Positions 10,902 to 51,462 of a stretch of DNA of 64,000 bases are shown in pieces. The notes below the pieces were generated by a model. That model made no database searches, was not told the origin of the DNA, and was given only the letters and a program-made list of their open reading frames with translations. The first letter of the stretch is position 1, and each line of letters starts with the position of its first letter. The position numbers and the translations under genes are program-made. Source of the stretch: Zygnema cylindricum (lineage: Eukaryota > Streptophyta > Zygnematophyceae > Zygnematales > Zygnemataceae); contig JBBHKE010000023.1 of NCBI GenBank assembly GCA_037447655.1, positions 171,015 through 235,014 on the forward strand, read 5' to 3'.

Positions 10902-12705
10902 ATAAGTTTTTTTTTGCTTTTTCCTTCCCTTGATTATCTGTGGATATTCTCTCTTCTTTCGGTTCTCTTTGGCTCTATTTCCCTCTCGCCCTCTACATTC
11001 TCTCTCTCCCTCTCTCTTTCTTTCCCTCTACCTCCACTCTCTCTCATACCGTCTCTCTTTCTCCGTCTAGCTTCCCTTTTTCCCTCTATCATCCCTCTCT
11101 CCCTCTCTCCCGCTACAAATGCTTTCGTGATCAACACAATTAAAATTCAAAAAATAGCAACCACGATAGTATAGAGAAGAGCCTTTTTTCTTCACTTAAA
11201 AAAAGAAAAAAAAAGGGTCGTGTGAAAATTACGTTACGATAAAAAAATCAAGCAGTTTTACAGAACAGTACACCGCGAATCGTTCGTCTTTTAGTGTTGT
11301 TAACTCTTATTTAGATCTGAACGACGTGAACGACTTTGAACCACTTACCAAATTAGTGTTACAAAAAAAAAAACTAATATTATTAATGCTACTTCATATT
11401 TAAGGACAAAAAGAAAAAATCCTGCACTTAAATAATTTTATTAACACTAATGGTTTACAGAGTAGTAGAACGGACCGATGTTAGTCAGGAACCGAGTCAG
11501 TTCTGTGCTACAAAAACGTAACGGAACGGCTTAATAGTAAAACTATATGAATCAGTAACAGTATATGAATCGTCAGTAACTACGCCAATGGCATGCTTGA
11601 CGTTTTCGTTAATCAAATATTGACCGTCAAATTGCAACTTTCAAAAAAAACAATGTCAGTTGCTAATTTATATTCTAAGCCTAGTTTCTGCGGTAGAAAC
11701 TCATGTATGTCACTTTTTTAAATGAAGAGAAAGACTTGCCAGAGACGAGAAATAAAAAAAACCTTTCCCTAATACCCACTGGTCGATGCCAGTAAATTGT
11801 TATATTTTTGTGAAGAGTTATATCTCGATACAAAATTATCTTCCACAACTTGTTTTTTGGTTATCCGTCTTATTGAGAAAATACACCGAAGCATTTAAGT
11901 TCTAAGCACATGCCTCATTGTCTTCTGTGTGACATGGCCCCTCTTAGACTCGTTCTGACAGAATGTGAATTCTCTTGTGTCTGAGCCATGATCTTTCAAA
12001 CCAATCTGAACCTTTGTTCTGTTTGCTGCCGATGCAAAATTTGCAGGAATCAGTCGCGCTGACTTCGTTATGAACTATACACTTTAACTTTATATTTTAC
12101 ACTTTTTCAACTTTCTTATGTTGCATAAGTTCACAATTTACCCCATATCACTATTAGTGTGGTCCACACTAATGACGGTTGCCAAAACCTTAATCCCTTC
12201 ACATGCATTATTAGTGTGGTGTTCATTTTTTTTCCAAAACAATATCATATCAACTAATTCAAGGACTGCCCAGGAAACTACAAATCACCCAGCTCAAAAA
12301 GTCTCCTTTGATCAAATTAGGTCTCTTATTATTCATCTTATAAAACTTAGGGATAATAACTACTGTGCACCAAAATTAGTGTGATTCACAGAACACATGT
12401 CATGCTCGCCAAACAACTGTGTAACAGAAATAGTGTGGACTTTGCAAATCATAGGGTGTCAAGATTATTTAAATTTCAATTAACATAACATACCGTGAAC
12501 CACGCTATACTTCTACAAAAATTTGTAACTAGTCATAATTAGTGGTGGCCTTCCTCCTATTATAATTATTTGTTATTTATAAAACCACAATCCCCACTCG
12601 TAGTTTTTAGTGTTGTTTACTAAAAATCTAAACCAACACTAATTTTGGATTCACACTAACAAGTGGTGAGAATTATTATATAATTATATTGTCACCCTTG
12701 AGATG
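10902..12705. other. Intergenic or intronic, with small repeats
   Basis: 10965-11120 is a CTCTCTCCC pyrimidine tract. 11269-11464 begins TACACCGCGAATCGTTCGTC and ends near CACTAATGGTTTACAGAGTA, a decayed TA element. 11880-12065 is more complex and richer in GC but matches nothing I know. 12140-12680 contains repeated TTAGTGTGG/CCACACTAA words suggesting more decayed TA elements. Missing 5' exons of the methyltransferase could lie here. Confidence 0.4.
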
Positions 12706-12926
12706 TACACCGTGTATCGCTATTAGTGTTAATATTTTTTTCGCCACTTAAAACATCTATTCTCCGTACACACTTGTCCGATTTTCAAATGGAGACCGCT
12801 AATCGGAAGGTGAGAATCTTTTCTTTCAATCGCAACCGTCAAATCCATAATCCGACATGTGTGTACGGAGAAAAGATGTTTTAAGCGGCAAAAAAAACAT
12901 CAACAATAATAACGATACACGGTGTA
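12706..12926. mobile_element. TA-flanked MITE, type 1
   Basis: A 221-bp near-copy of the MITE at 4421. Ends are CACCGTGTATCGCTATTAG and AATAACGATACACGGTG, TA on both sides, with the same internal TTCTCCGTACACACTTGT inverted repeat. Confidence 0.85.
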
Positions 12927-13150
12927 GAGTTTGTATGTGTGGTATTACATCTAACAACTACACTTGGAAAACTAATGACCTTACAATTGCATTTTTTTTT
13001 TAAATTTCTAATATGTGTCATATAGGGCGAAGCTTCCCATGCCATACTTTATTGTTTCTTTTTTCAAACAAACGAAAAATTATGATTTTATTCATTCAAT
13101 ACGCGGTTAAAAAACAAAAAGCAAAAAAAAAAAAAAAAAAAAAACCTCAC

Positions 13151-41219
<28,069 letters not shown>

Positions 41220-41390
41220 TACACTGTGTATCTTTATTAGTGTCAATGTTTTTTCCACCACCTAAATCATTTTTTCTTCGTGCACACCTGTCGGATTATT
41301 AATCTGACTATTGTGATGAAAAGGAGAGATCCTCGCCTTCCGATTTGCCGGCTTCCAAAGGGAAATTGGTGTGCACGAAGAAAAAATTAT
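41220..41390. mobile_element. Truncated type-1 TA MITE
   Basis: Starts TACACTGTGTATCTTTATTAG, has the internal inverted pair TTCTTCGTGCACACCTGT / GTGTGCACGAAGAA, and then loses its right end after AAAAATTATT. Confidence 0.7.
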
Positions 41391-41599
41391 TTATGTTCAG
41401 TATTCCATATTCACAGACAGCAATGTTTCTCCAAGTCGGTGTCAAGCGATAAATTTGGGATGCTCAACATTGAATAATTAATGTTGAACTATTCCACATT
41501 AACTATTCAACAAATGTTGAATAATTATTCAACATTTATTGATCGATGTTGAATAATTTCAAATGTCAAATGCACAATGGTTAATATCCAACACTCAAT

Positions 41600-42410
41600 G
41601 AGCATATCAAAACCCAGGAAACAGTATTCCCGTACTACTGCATACTGCATTACTGCATTACCGTATTACTGTATTACTGCATCACTGCATTACTTAATAC
41701 AGTATTACTGCATTACTACATTACTTAATACAGTATTACTGCATTACTGGATTACTGGATAACTGTATCACTGCATTACTGTATTACTGTATTGATGTAT
41801 TACTGTATTACTGTCTTACTGCATTAAGGATTATTTTTTCACCGCATTACTGCATTATTGTATTAATGCATCACTGTATTACTGTACTACTGTATTACTA
41901 TACTACGGTTTACTCTACTACTGTATATCAGTTTTACCGTATTACTGCATTACTGCATTAGTGAATTACTGTACTTAGTGTACTACACCGCCAATTGCTA
42001 TTAGCGTAGTGTACGCTAATTCCGTCCCGCTTTTTCTTCTTTTTTATTCTCAATTAGAATTATCCATACTATTTAAAAAAAAACCCTAATTCCTAATTAG
42101 AGTAAACGATTTCTTCGAAAATTTTCAAATTCCCAATTAGCGTAGACCGCGCTAATTATTCGTATACGCTAAAGAAACTTCTACGCTAATAGCGATTGGC
42201 GGTGTACTGTACTACTGTGTTACTGTATTTCTGTATTACTGTATTACTGCATTATTGGTCCACTACATTACTGTATTACTTGTTCCTGTATTACTGCATT
42301 ATTGCGTTAATGCATTACTGTATTACTGAATTGCTGAATTGCTGAATTACTGTATTACTGTATTACTGTATTACTGTATTTCTGTAATATTATATTACTA
42401 CATTACCCGT
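41600..42410. repeat. TATTACTG octamer satellite
   Basis: Long array of TATTACTG/CATTACTG units with drift, split by the TA MITE at 41984-42206. The same unit continues on both sides of the MITE, so the array predates it. Confidence 0.85.
41984..42206. mobile_element. TA-flanked MITE, type 2
   Basis: Ends CACCGCCAATTGCTATTAGCG and CTAATAGCGATTGGCGGTG, TA on both sides. The interior (CCCTAATTCCTAATTAGAGT, CGTATACGCTAA) differs from type 1. Sister copies are at 46034 and 49491. Confidence 0.85.
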
Positions 42411-42790
42411 ACTCTAATCTTACTCTTACTCGCACTCGTACTCTCACTGTCACTATCACTATCACTGTTACAGTTAGTGTTCCTGTTGATGTTTCTGTTG
42501 CTGTTCTTGTTACTGTTCCTGTTACCGTTACCGTTACTGTTATCGTTTCTGTTACTATTACTGTTACTATTATGATGAGTATTATTATTATAATTATTTT
42601 TATTGTTATCACTACCATTATCATCATCATTATCCTTATCACTATCGCTATTACTATCATTATCACTGTCATTTTCATTATTAGTATTAGTATCGTTGCT
42701 GGTATTGTTATCATCATTATTATCGCTTTCATCGTTAATAACACTATCATAATTATTATCATTGCAATCATTACTATTATTATTAATTCT
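42411..42790. repeat. Degenerate CTGTTAC/ATTATC simple repeat
   Basis: Starts as CACTATCACTGTTACTG-type hexamers and grades into ATTATTATC. Frames on both strands are low complexity (I/T-rich or N/D/S-rich) and are not genes. Confidence 0.85.
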
Positions 42791-43079
42791 CAATGTCCGG
42801 ATGTCGACATCTTGTCTTCAATGCTGAGTGTGTACACCTGTATCGCATTTAGCCTCAATGACATATACTGGTGCCCTTAAATTTCACCCCTCGAACCTGA
42901 CAATAAATGTTTATTCTTAAATGCTAATCTTTAAACACTGCAGAATCAGGCACGTCATTCAAAACAAAATGAGAACTAATATCATTACTGTAAAATCCAT
43001 GCTTCTTGACTCTAATAACGACTTCACGGTGTAGCTTTCTAAGAAATTTATTGTGAATGCTAAATTTTTAATTCCTATT

Positions 43080-43795
43080 GTCCAATACTCAATGGTCAGA
43101 AGCTCGATGTTTAATGTTTAAACGTATTCAATGTCACTTGTCCAATTCCCAATACTCAGCGATTCAATATGCAACGTCTGGTGTCCAACATCCTATATCT
43201 AGTATTTAATATCCAATCAAGTATTCAAAGCCCAACATTGAGTTTCCAATACTCAATGTCTACTATCCAATATGTGATATTGAATGTCCAATGTTGAATG
43301 TCCAATGTCCAATTCTTAACATCAAATCTCCAATTTCCCATGGACAACACCTAATTTAGAATGTCAAATGGCAAATCTCAAATGTCAAATGTCTAATATC
43401 CTATGTCTAATGTCCATTAAATGTCCAATATTGAATATCCAATGACAGTCATATGTCAGATGTCGAATGCCCGATGCCCAATGCATAATATCAATTACCA
43501 TATTTCAATGTCAAATGTCCAATGTCTAATGTCAAATGCCCAATGTCTTATGTCGAATGCCCAATGTCTAATTTTGAATGCCCAATGTCTAATATCAAAT
43601 GTCCAATGTCCAATGTCTATAGTCAAATGTCTAATGTCCAATGTCCAATGTGCAATGTCCAATGTCCAATGTCCAATGTCAATGTCCAATGGCCAATGTC
43701 CAATGTCTAATGTCCAATGTCCAATATCAAATGTCCAATATCAAATGTCCAATGTCTAATGTCCAATGTCCAATGTCCAATGCCCAATGTCCGTA
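43080..43795. repeat. TCCAATG heptamer-based minisatellite
   Basis: Begins diffuse near 43080 and becomes nearly regular (ATGTCCA/ATGTCTA units) at 43500-43795. Frames give repeated MSNVQCP-like peptides, which reflect the repeat only. 42791-43079 holds nothing I recognise, apart from a TA-element end TAACGACTTCACGGTGTA at about 43015. Confidence 0.85.
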
Positions 43796-44340
43796 CAGTG
43801 GTCTTCCCGCATGACTGCGGCCGCCGCATGGTGCAGAAGAGCCAGCAGCGCCAAGGCATGGCGCCATCCAAAGAAACCATGGCGCATGAGGAGGGAGAGG
43901 GAGATATGGGGGGCGGAGGGGAGGGAAGAGGAAAGGGAGAGGAAAGGGAGAGGAAAGGGAGAGGAAAGGGAGAGGAAAGGGAGAGGAAAGGGAGAGGAAT
44001 TTGGAGGGGTGAGAGGGGACAGAGATAGGAAGAGAGGAATGAAAGTACAGAAGGAAACAAGAGAAGGGATGATGAAGGAGCGAAAAAATTGGAGAGAGAG
44101 ACAAAGAGAAAGATCTGGATTAAGGAGGGAAGGAGAGAGAGAACAGAGGAATAGTGAGGAAGTTTATAGAAATTTGGAAAAATGAGGTGGAGGTGGAGAG
44201 AGAGGAAGAAAACGACAAGGGAGAAAGAGGAAGAGAGATAGAAAGAAAAGATGAGGATTGACAAAAGAAAGTGAAAGAGAAGAGACAAGAAAACAGAATT
44301 TAGGGCGGAGAAAGACAAAAGGAGGAAGAAGAGAGACAGA
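43796..44340 (+). repeat. Purine-rich tract with GGAAAGGGAGA repeat
   Basis: After a short GC-rich stretch (43796-43890), GGAAAGGGAGA units repeat about eight times at 43930-44000, then irregular purine sequence. No gene. Confidence 0.8.
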
Positions 44341-44589
44341 AGGACATGATAGCCGTATAGTACAATACCGTAATGTACTGTACCGTAAATGCGCTTTTAT
44401 TGCCGTCCATGCTTTCCAGCCGAGTCAGCTTGTGCCGGACTTCGTCAAAAGATGTCACGTCATTAGATTATGGAACGTACATTTTACATGCATGGACGTA
44501 CATTTAAAATCATAGTTCAAAAGTAGGTGACCGTACGCCCATACAATATGCCTATTGTACGCAAAACATACAATATGCCCTTAAGACCC

Positions 44590-45464
44590 TAGTTGTTCAA
44601 TACGTGGATTTTTTCCATTTTTTCCAGTTTCTACGTATTGTACGTGACTTTTAAAAAATACGCAAAAAAACGTCTACTGTAAACTGAAACTGGCATATTA
44701 CGGAAACTAATAAACAAAATACTGTAACTGGTAGATTTATTACGTAAACTGTACGGTAGTTTACAAAAAACAATTCGATACACGTATCCGTACTTTCTGT
44801 TCACTAAACCGAACAGAACGTACATGGATTGTACGGGAAAATAATGTGACGTCTACAAATATTTCCAAAAGAGACGTTGCGGCCTCACACTATTTGAGCG
44901 CCGTGAGTTCAAATTTTGTACGGGCGTCTTCTTCAAATTTCGAAAAGATGCCGCCATTATTACTTGAACAGCTGAACGCGAAAAATCACAGAAGCCGCCA
45001 TTACCAAAGCCACGGCAGTAGTTAGTTAACTGTCATTGAAGCCGTTGACGAAGAACTCCAAAAAAGCGGCCATGCCCACGGAGAGGTAGAGAAAGAAGGC
45101 CATGGCTGCCTGTCTTTGAAGGACAGGCAGTTTTATTATAATAAAAAAATAAAAATGCATTGCGAAGGAATTGAGCCTGCGCCTGTGCACGTTATCCTGT
45201 GCACATCCGTAGACCGTCCTTGACAAGTTGGTGTAGATGTTTAGGTCAAAATATAAAGTTTTATAATAATTTACTTAAATAATGGTTTTCACCGCTCATT
45301 TAACGGAAAGCTTACAAACTGCGGTACATGTTCAATTAAATTCAATTAAAATGTACGGATTTGTACGGAAAAAAATCATTAACGTTTTTTTCAAATCGAC
45401 CTCTCCAGTTTCTACGTATTGTACGCTCGTTCGAAACGTGCGTAAAATACGTTTTGAACAACTA
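44590..45464. mobile_element. Nested element with TAGTTGTTCAA ends
   Basis: Left end TAGTTGTTCAATACGT, right end ACGTTTTGAACAACTA: a 16-bp inverted repeat with one or two mismatches. CAGTTTCTACGTATTGTACG also occurs as a direct repeat near both ends (44628 and 45410). The flanking CTTAAGACCC repeat fits a target duplication of about 8-10 bp, hence probably hAT-like. It carries the small frame at 45026-45226. Confidence 0.65.
45026..45226 (-). CDS. Possible small hydrophobic protein, unknown
   Basis: The last part of this frame, from ATG 45103, encodes a 25-residue peptide beginning MAFFLYLSVGMAAFLEFF, a single hydrophobic segment. Its codons (GCC, TTC, CTC, TAC, GTG, GGC) are far more GC-biased than the AT-rich surroundings, which suggests selection or foreign origin. 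Just upstream is a hairpin, CTGCCTGTC-loop-GACAGGCAG (45107-45131). The frame can be extended to 66 codons with a TTG start. I recognise no family; it sits inside a transposon-like insertion. Chance remains possible. Confidence 0.2.
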   Translation of the reverse strand: MSRTVYGCAQDNVHRRRLNSFAMHFYFFIIIKLPVLQRQAAMAFFLYLSVGMAAFLEFFVNGFNDS

Positions 45465-46033
45465 TGCTTAAGACCCATATTGTATTGGCCGCAAAATGAA
45501 ATAAAATAGGGACATGGTTGAGTTGCAGAGAATTAAACGAAATGTCTAAATATTGAAAAAAAATCGGACAAAAACAAATATTTATGTGAGTTTTGAGGGA
45601 CTTTTTTTTTAAACCGTCAGATTCGGACGATCGGACGGTCACTGATCAAAGTAGGCGATTTTAAAAAGATCACATGAAAATCCCATAACACAACTTACGA
45701 AAGGACAATCTGTCACATTAACGTCTTCAATTTTGAGGGCTACACTAAATAGAGCCTCAAATTGACCAACCAGGCAGTATGGGACGATAAAAAAAATAAA
45801 AATTCAACACTGCCAAAAAAATTACCAAAACCTACGGACCAACCCCGTTGGCGTTCACACGGTCGAAACGCGGCTGTCAGACGAATGTGTGTGAACGGGA
45901 TTTTTTACGACATGGTTTTTTTCCCTTTTTAGATAAATAATGTTACGCACTGTTCAAACTCCATATAGGGAAGGACGGGAAGACCGTACAGTTACCAATT
46001 TGTCATTTTGTAATTTAGGGGGCTTCGGTCCAC

Positions 46034-46249
46034 TACACCGCCAATCGTTATTAGCGTGTAAGTTTTTTTAGCGTATACGAATAATTAGCGTGGTTTAAAC
46101 TAATTGGGAATTTGAAAAATTTCGAAGAAATCGTCTATTCTAATTAAAAATTAGGGTTTTTTTTAAATAGTGTGGATTATTATATTTGAGAATAAAAAAA
46201 AAAATCAGGAGGGAATTAGCGTACACAACGCTAATAATGATTGGCGGTG
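46034..46249. mobile_element. TA-flanked MITE, type 2
   Basis: Left TACACCGCCAATCGTTATTA, right CTAATAATGATTGGCGGTG, the right-hand TA lost. About 216 bp. Confidence 0.8.
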
Positions 46250-46770
46250 AAAAGGACGTCCCGAGGTCGTAATCAATGATTGGCCGCCAGGTGGCATAAA
46301 GATTCTGGTCTCGACGTCGTAGACTTTCCAAATCATTCCGAAAGACCTTGAAGTGAACGCTACAGGATCTTTTGTATTCGGTGTGTGCCGAGGCAACTTG
46401 TGGCTTCGCGAGCATATTTTGTCTTATAGTGAAGATTGTCCACACGCGTTTTACGTGTAAATTTGTCCGTCATTATAATTGAATATTGTCCGTACGTATT
46501 ACACATACGGAAAAAAATGTAAAAAAAAGGTTAAGCTGTTTTTTTTTTCTTTTCTTTTTTCCTTCTTCTTTCCTTTGTATTTTTTAATTTCCAGTGTCGG
46601 AAAACAAAATTTGTCACTTCAAGTCAAATGAGATTTATACACGCGCCGTAGTTTTGTGACATTGTAGACGAAATTTTCTTTGTGACGTCGTAGACGTTTG
46701 GTTTTTTGTGACATTTTGGACTTCACTCATTTTGTAGTTTTTTTCTTTGGTTTACTAATTCCGTTTTATT

Positions 46771-47075
46771 CATAGTTCAAAAGTAGGTGAAAGTAGACCC
46801 ATACAATATGCCTATTGTATGCAAAACATACAATATGACCTTAAGACCCATATTGTATTCCGACCAAATTGGGCCAATTAAAACATCCGGACAAAATATT
46901 GGACCAATTAAAACAATCGGAACAAAAAAAGTTATTTACACCGTCAGATTCAGACGATCGGTCGGTCGCCGATCAAAATAGCGATCTAAGAAGATCACAT
47001 GAAAATCCCATAACACAAGTTACGCTAAAGGCGCCGACCAAATGCCTACTAAAAAACGCCTACTTTTGAACTATG
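46771..47075 (-). mobile_element. hAT-type MITE, perfect target duplication
   Basis: 305 bp, CATAGTTCAAAAGTAGG to CCTACTTTTGAACTATG. GTTTTATT precedes (46763-46770) and follows (47076-47083) exactly, which confirms an 8-bp duplication. Reverse orientation relative to the copies at 5046 and 6330. Confidence 0.92.
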
Positions 47076-47083
47076 GTTTTATT

Positions 47084-48345
47084 GTCTTTCTTTCCCTCGA
47101 TCTGGACCAAATTTTGCTTGGAGGTAGCCCTTTTCTGTTCCAAAGCCCTTTCTTTCTCGCAACAATTTGTTGTGAATAACTCTAAGTGGGAGTGGGAGAG
47201 GAGAGAAGCGACTCCGTTGGAGAGTTTTCCAAATGACACTAGAGATTCGAGACTCCTGAATTTTTTCTTTTGTGTACATGAGTGCGTCGGGCAACATGAA
47301 TTGAACTTGTAATTTTCCCATGCCAAAACAGTGTAAATCGTGTGAAACGTGCAAAGGAGCTTTCCAATTTGTTGGTCAAGGTTCAACTATGCTTCAAAAT
47401 GGCTCTCGACTTGATTCATGTTTAAAGGCCAAGTTTCCATCAACAAAAGAGTGGGCTAGTTTCCTCGTCCTCGTACATCTATGTACCATATTGTGTTGGC
47501 TTTTGTTTGGTTAGATTCTTTTTTTTAAACATCTTTACCGGAGAATCTACTGAGATGCTCTATGTGTCCGTGAGAAACAATGAACCGTTCAATTTATTAT
47601 GGGTCCTCATCCGCGAAATAATCGCTTCATCTTACCTTTAGCTGCTCACCTTCTTCGATTGTCCCAGAGGAGGAAGGTGGCTAGTTATAAAATGTGTATA
47701 AGTAGTAAACTTGGATAATACATATAAGTGACACAATAAAAAACTAATAAGCCTTTTACACCCCGTAGAGGCCATGTGCGATCACAAAGGGTGGACGAGA
47801 ATCCACCAAAATTAAAGATAATTTTTTTCTTGAAGATATTTTATCACTGTGCCTTTGCTTTCTTTGCTCATGGATTTTCGGTTTAAAGCATTGTTGTACA
47901 TCTTGTAGAATGAAATATTCAAATATTATCCTTGTAAGATCTTTGACGATTTTAACACCTTGATACAAAAATATCTGGTACCACCCATATTAAGCATCTA
48001 CACTTTACGAACTTTTGGAAGTTTTCAATATTATAATACAAGACTACATGGTTCTCCTCAACTCAAGGCACGTAGGTAAGATTTAGTTTGGTGGCACGGT
48101 CGATAAGAACTTGGCCAAAAAATATGGCCATTATTTGTTTCCATACTTGTCAACTCTTATTAGAGTGGAATCTAAATTTGGGGATGATGGCATGACGTGG
48201 CAAAGATAAATTAGGGGAAGACGATATAGTAATATACATACTAAATTTGAAGATGGCTTAAAATTGTACTCATTTTTTAAAAAAATTGTAAAATAAATAA
48301 GGCGGGCCACTTCGTCTTTCCATCTGTGTTAATTATAGCAACAAC
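47084..48345. other. Intergenic, no firm feature
   Basis: 47084-47520 has better complexity and several overlapping short frames (for example around CKSCETCKGAF at 47330), possibly an old retroelement remnant, but no domain can be named. 47520-48345 shows nothing recognisable. Confidence 0.4.
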
Positions 48346-49002
48346 TAATGTTGGGTATCGAGGACCAATTGCCGATATTTGATATGTATTGAATTTTAGG
48401 TTCCGGATAATCAATATATCGCTTCGATATATCGAAAATCTAAATATTGCAATGTATCGCCGATATATCGCCAATTTATCGAATCGCCATATAACGAAGC
48501 TCATTTCTTGGTTTTTATATCTATTCGTGCTATGCTGCTAGTACTAGTGGTGATGCTAGTACTGCTACTATTACTACTAGTGGTGCTGCTAGTACTACTG
48601 CTACTACTAATGCCAGTACTGCTAGTACTATTGCTACTACTACTGCTAGTACTAGTGCAGCTGCAACTGGTAGTACTAGCTAATATTACTCCAAATTAAT
48701 AAAAATAATAGTAAAAATTCACATTTTTTACACTTAAAAAAATAATTAATAAAAATATTAATAAAAATATTAATAAAAATTCACATTTCTTACACTTCAA
48801 AAAATAATTAATAAAAATATTAATAAAAATTCACATTTCTTACACTTAATATATAACGCCGTAAAATGTAACGCAATAAAAATTACTAATTCAGTAATTT
48901 TGTAATTCACATAATTATTTTTTTAGCGCGTACATAACTTCACGTACGAAAAGTTCACACTAATTTAGTCAAAAGATAATTTGATAAAAAAATATGCAGA
49001 CA

Positions 49003-49043
<41 letters not shown>

Positions 49044-49450
49044 TATATATATATATATATATTGTCTGCATATTTTTTTATCAAATTATCTTTTGACTAA
49101 ATTAGTGTGAACTTTTCGTACGTGAAGTTATGTACGCGCTAAATAAGTAATTATGTGAATTACAAAAATTACTGAATTAGTAATTTTTTTTGCGTTACAT
49201 TTTAGGGCGTGTACCTTGAAGTACCGGAACAAAATTAACGTCGTATGTGGCGTATCACACAATTTGTCATTTTTGGTAAAATAACATATTATATAAAATA
49301 TTAAATTTAAAAAATTATATATATCGCGATATATATCGCGATAACTTATGTTGGTCCCGGTACAATATATAGAAGAGTGTGTTCGATTGATACTCGATAT
49401 ATCGAATATCGAGAATATAGCGATATGAATTTACCAGATACCCAACACTA
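48346..49450. mobile_element. hAT-like element with giant internal palindrome
   Basis: Ends TAATGTTGGGTATCGAGG and CCAGATACCCAACACTA; flanks GCAACAAC and GCAACTAC (7 of 8). Subterminal repeats of ATATCG/CGATAT. Inside, 48856-49005 and 49062-49210 are nearly perfect inverted copies around a (TA)n centre. A GCTAGTACTACTG trinucleotide-like tract lies at 48525-48680. No transposase. Confidence 0.8.
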
Positions 49451-49490
49451 GCAACTACACTACCCATTTCCATTATCTTTAAGGATTCAC

Positions 49491-49708
49491 TACACCGCCA
49501 ATCGTTATTAGCGTGTAAGTTTTTTTAGCGTATACGAATAATTAGCGTGGTTTACGCTAATTGGGAATTTGAAAATTTTCGAAGAAATCGTCAATTCTAA
49601 TTAGGAATTAGGGTTTTTTTAAAATAGTGTGGATAATTCTATTTGAGAATAAAAAAAAAAAGCGGGACGGAATTAGCGTACACAAAGCTAATAACGATTG
49701 GCGGTGTA
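49491..49708. mobile_element. TA-flanked MITE, type 2
   Basis: 218 bp, TACACCGCCAATCGTTATTA to TAATAACGATTGGCGGTGTA, starting only 40 bp after the hAT element ends. Confidence 0.88.
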
Positions 49709-51462
49709 CTGTAGTTAGATGCGAGATTATGATATGCATTAGTACTTTAGTGCAAAGTGACATGTCAGCTTGTAGTCCATTTCCTTGGTATCGTTAACCC
49801 CATATTATGATTTTCGAGCACAAAGCGTCGTGACCTTATTAGTGTTAGTAACTCTAGTAACGATGGGAAGTGTAGTTTTTGCCCTTTGTATCGAATAGTG
49901 TCATTTTTTCCTTGATTAACATAATTAGCTATACCCCTTTCAATTTACGTGAAGCAAAATTTTATATTTACAAAAGTTTTACACACACACAAAAAAAAGA
50001 GCATATCGTGTATTTTCGACCCAAAAATAATGTCGATCGGGCGGCCAAGATTCACTCATCAAATATTAAGATTCGCTCCTTGGTGCATTAACATCTGGAC
50101 AGGTGTAAACCCAGATTCCCACGGGAATATATAATTATTTTCACATGCTTGCCGGATTTTTGCACGTGCCACAAGATCTGACCGTCAGATTGTCAGTATC
50201 TTTTCTGACACCCACTTAAATTGTTGCGACAGCTGTGACCACCAGCATGTCAGATCTTGAGGTTGCGAAAGATCCTTTCCTGTAGGTTTTCTTAGAGCGT
50301 GGGCCACAAAAACGCGCGTCAAGCGTGCGGATGACGTGTGAATAAATCTCTACTTTGTCGTTTTGTAGTCGAGATGATTTTGCAGCCGCAATTTGCCGGC
50401 GAGTCGCCAAGTTTGGGATTTCACTATCCGTACAGGTGTACCTGTCCCTAGCCACGACCGACATAGATTTTGTCGTTTGTGCGTCTGCGAAGATTTCAAC
50501 TTTTTTTGTCACCGGGGAATTGGATATGGACACGAGGCCCACTAGGTTGTTACCTCTGTAAATTGGAAGCTTCCAAATAAGTGGCGTTTTCGTACAGTTG
50601 TTTGTGACATTTCCGTACAGTGATACTGGCGCACTCCAAGCTCCCGCCTTTCTCGGACATTGACATATCTTTCGTACTGTAGCTGTCACGGTCTTTTCAC
50701 ATTGTCACGCTAACTACACTGACGATCTTGGTCCTTCCGTCCTTAGATTAACGCCAAGCTGAGATTTTGTCGCATTAGAGGCTTATGGTGAACTTCCAAT
50801 TAGAGGAAAAGTGAGGCTGCTTATTGGACGCCGTACGATTTTGTACATATTCGTACCCTCTTTTTTTGTCAGACGAAACATGACGAAACATGTTTACTGG
50901 ATGGCTCCAATTTTATAGACGTAAGTATCGACCGTTGGATGTTTCACATTTTTAGATTCGCGAAGCTATAGCACACATCGTCCAGTGTCAGAGACTCTCA
51001 TCGGCGAGGAGAGTTTTTTCACACGGGTCGCGTACCATTGGTACACGTGAAAAGTAAAATATATATCTACCACGAAACAGGCGATACCATCTGCCTCCCG
51101 CACTGTGTATGCAGGTCGACCGAAATATCCTCGCACGCTCCTTTTGACATCCACCGACCTTCAAAGTTTGCTGCGTCGTTTTGCCGTTCCATTTCGAAAC
51201 TTTGATTTCCATTTTCAAAATCAAAATCTGGCCGCAAACTTTTCGTAAGAATCATTAAATACCTAAACCTGTACAGATATTTCGTTCTGACTTTACGTTT
51301 GAAGATTTTTCTAAGATTTTAAAAATCTGGACTCTAACCTACGTGGCACCCATCATAGTTGCGAACTGTAGATTCCCTTGCCCTACATAATGGAACGCCG
51401 TGCCAGTAAACACTACAAATAGAAGTCTCAACATGTTTACTGAGACCGCCTAATGGAATAGA
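49709..51462. other. Intergenic, decayed inverted-repeat elements
   Basis: 49838-49880 has a decayed TA-element end. 50785 (AACTTCCAATTAGAGG) and 51455 (CGCCTAATGGAATA) look like the two ends of one TTCCATTAG-type element of about 670 bp. Frames across 50216-50689 and 50966-51255 show no domain. Confidence 0.4.

Larger units (their letters stand above)
44511..45690 (-). mobile_element. hAT-type MITE split by another insertion
   Basis: CATAGTTCAAAAGTAGG at 44511 opens the family sequence up to CTTAAGACCC at 44589; it resumes at 45468 with CTTAAGACCCATATTG and runs to about 45690, where the family's far end (GTAAGTTGTG complement) decays. CTTAAGACCC is present on both sides of the break. Confidence 0.75.

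Noticed and set aside
42398-42880. N/D/S-rich and I/T-rich frames of 100-131 codons
   Set aside because: Low-complexity trinucleotide/hexanucleotide repeat; open in several frames on both strands.
43421-43795. Regular short repeats that might suggest a CRISPR array
   Set aside because: Units are 7-mers with no unique spacers of constant length, no cas genes, and a eukaryotic context. It is a minisatellite.
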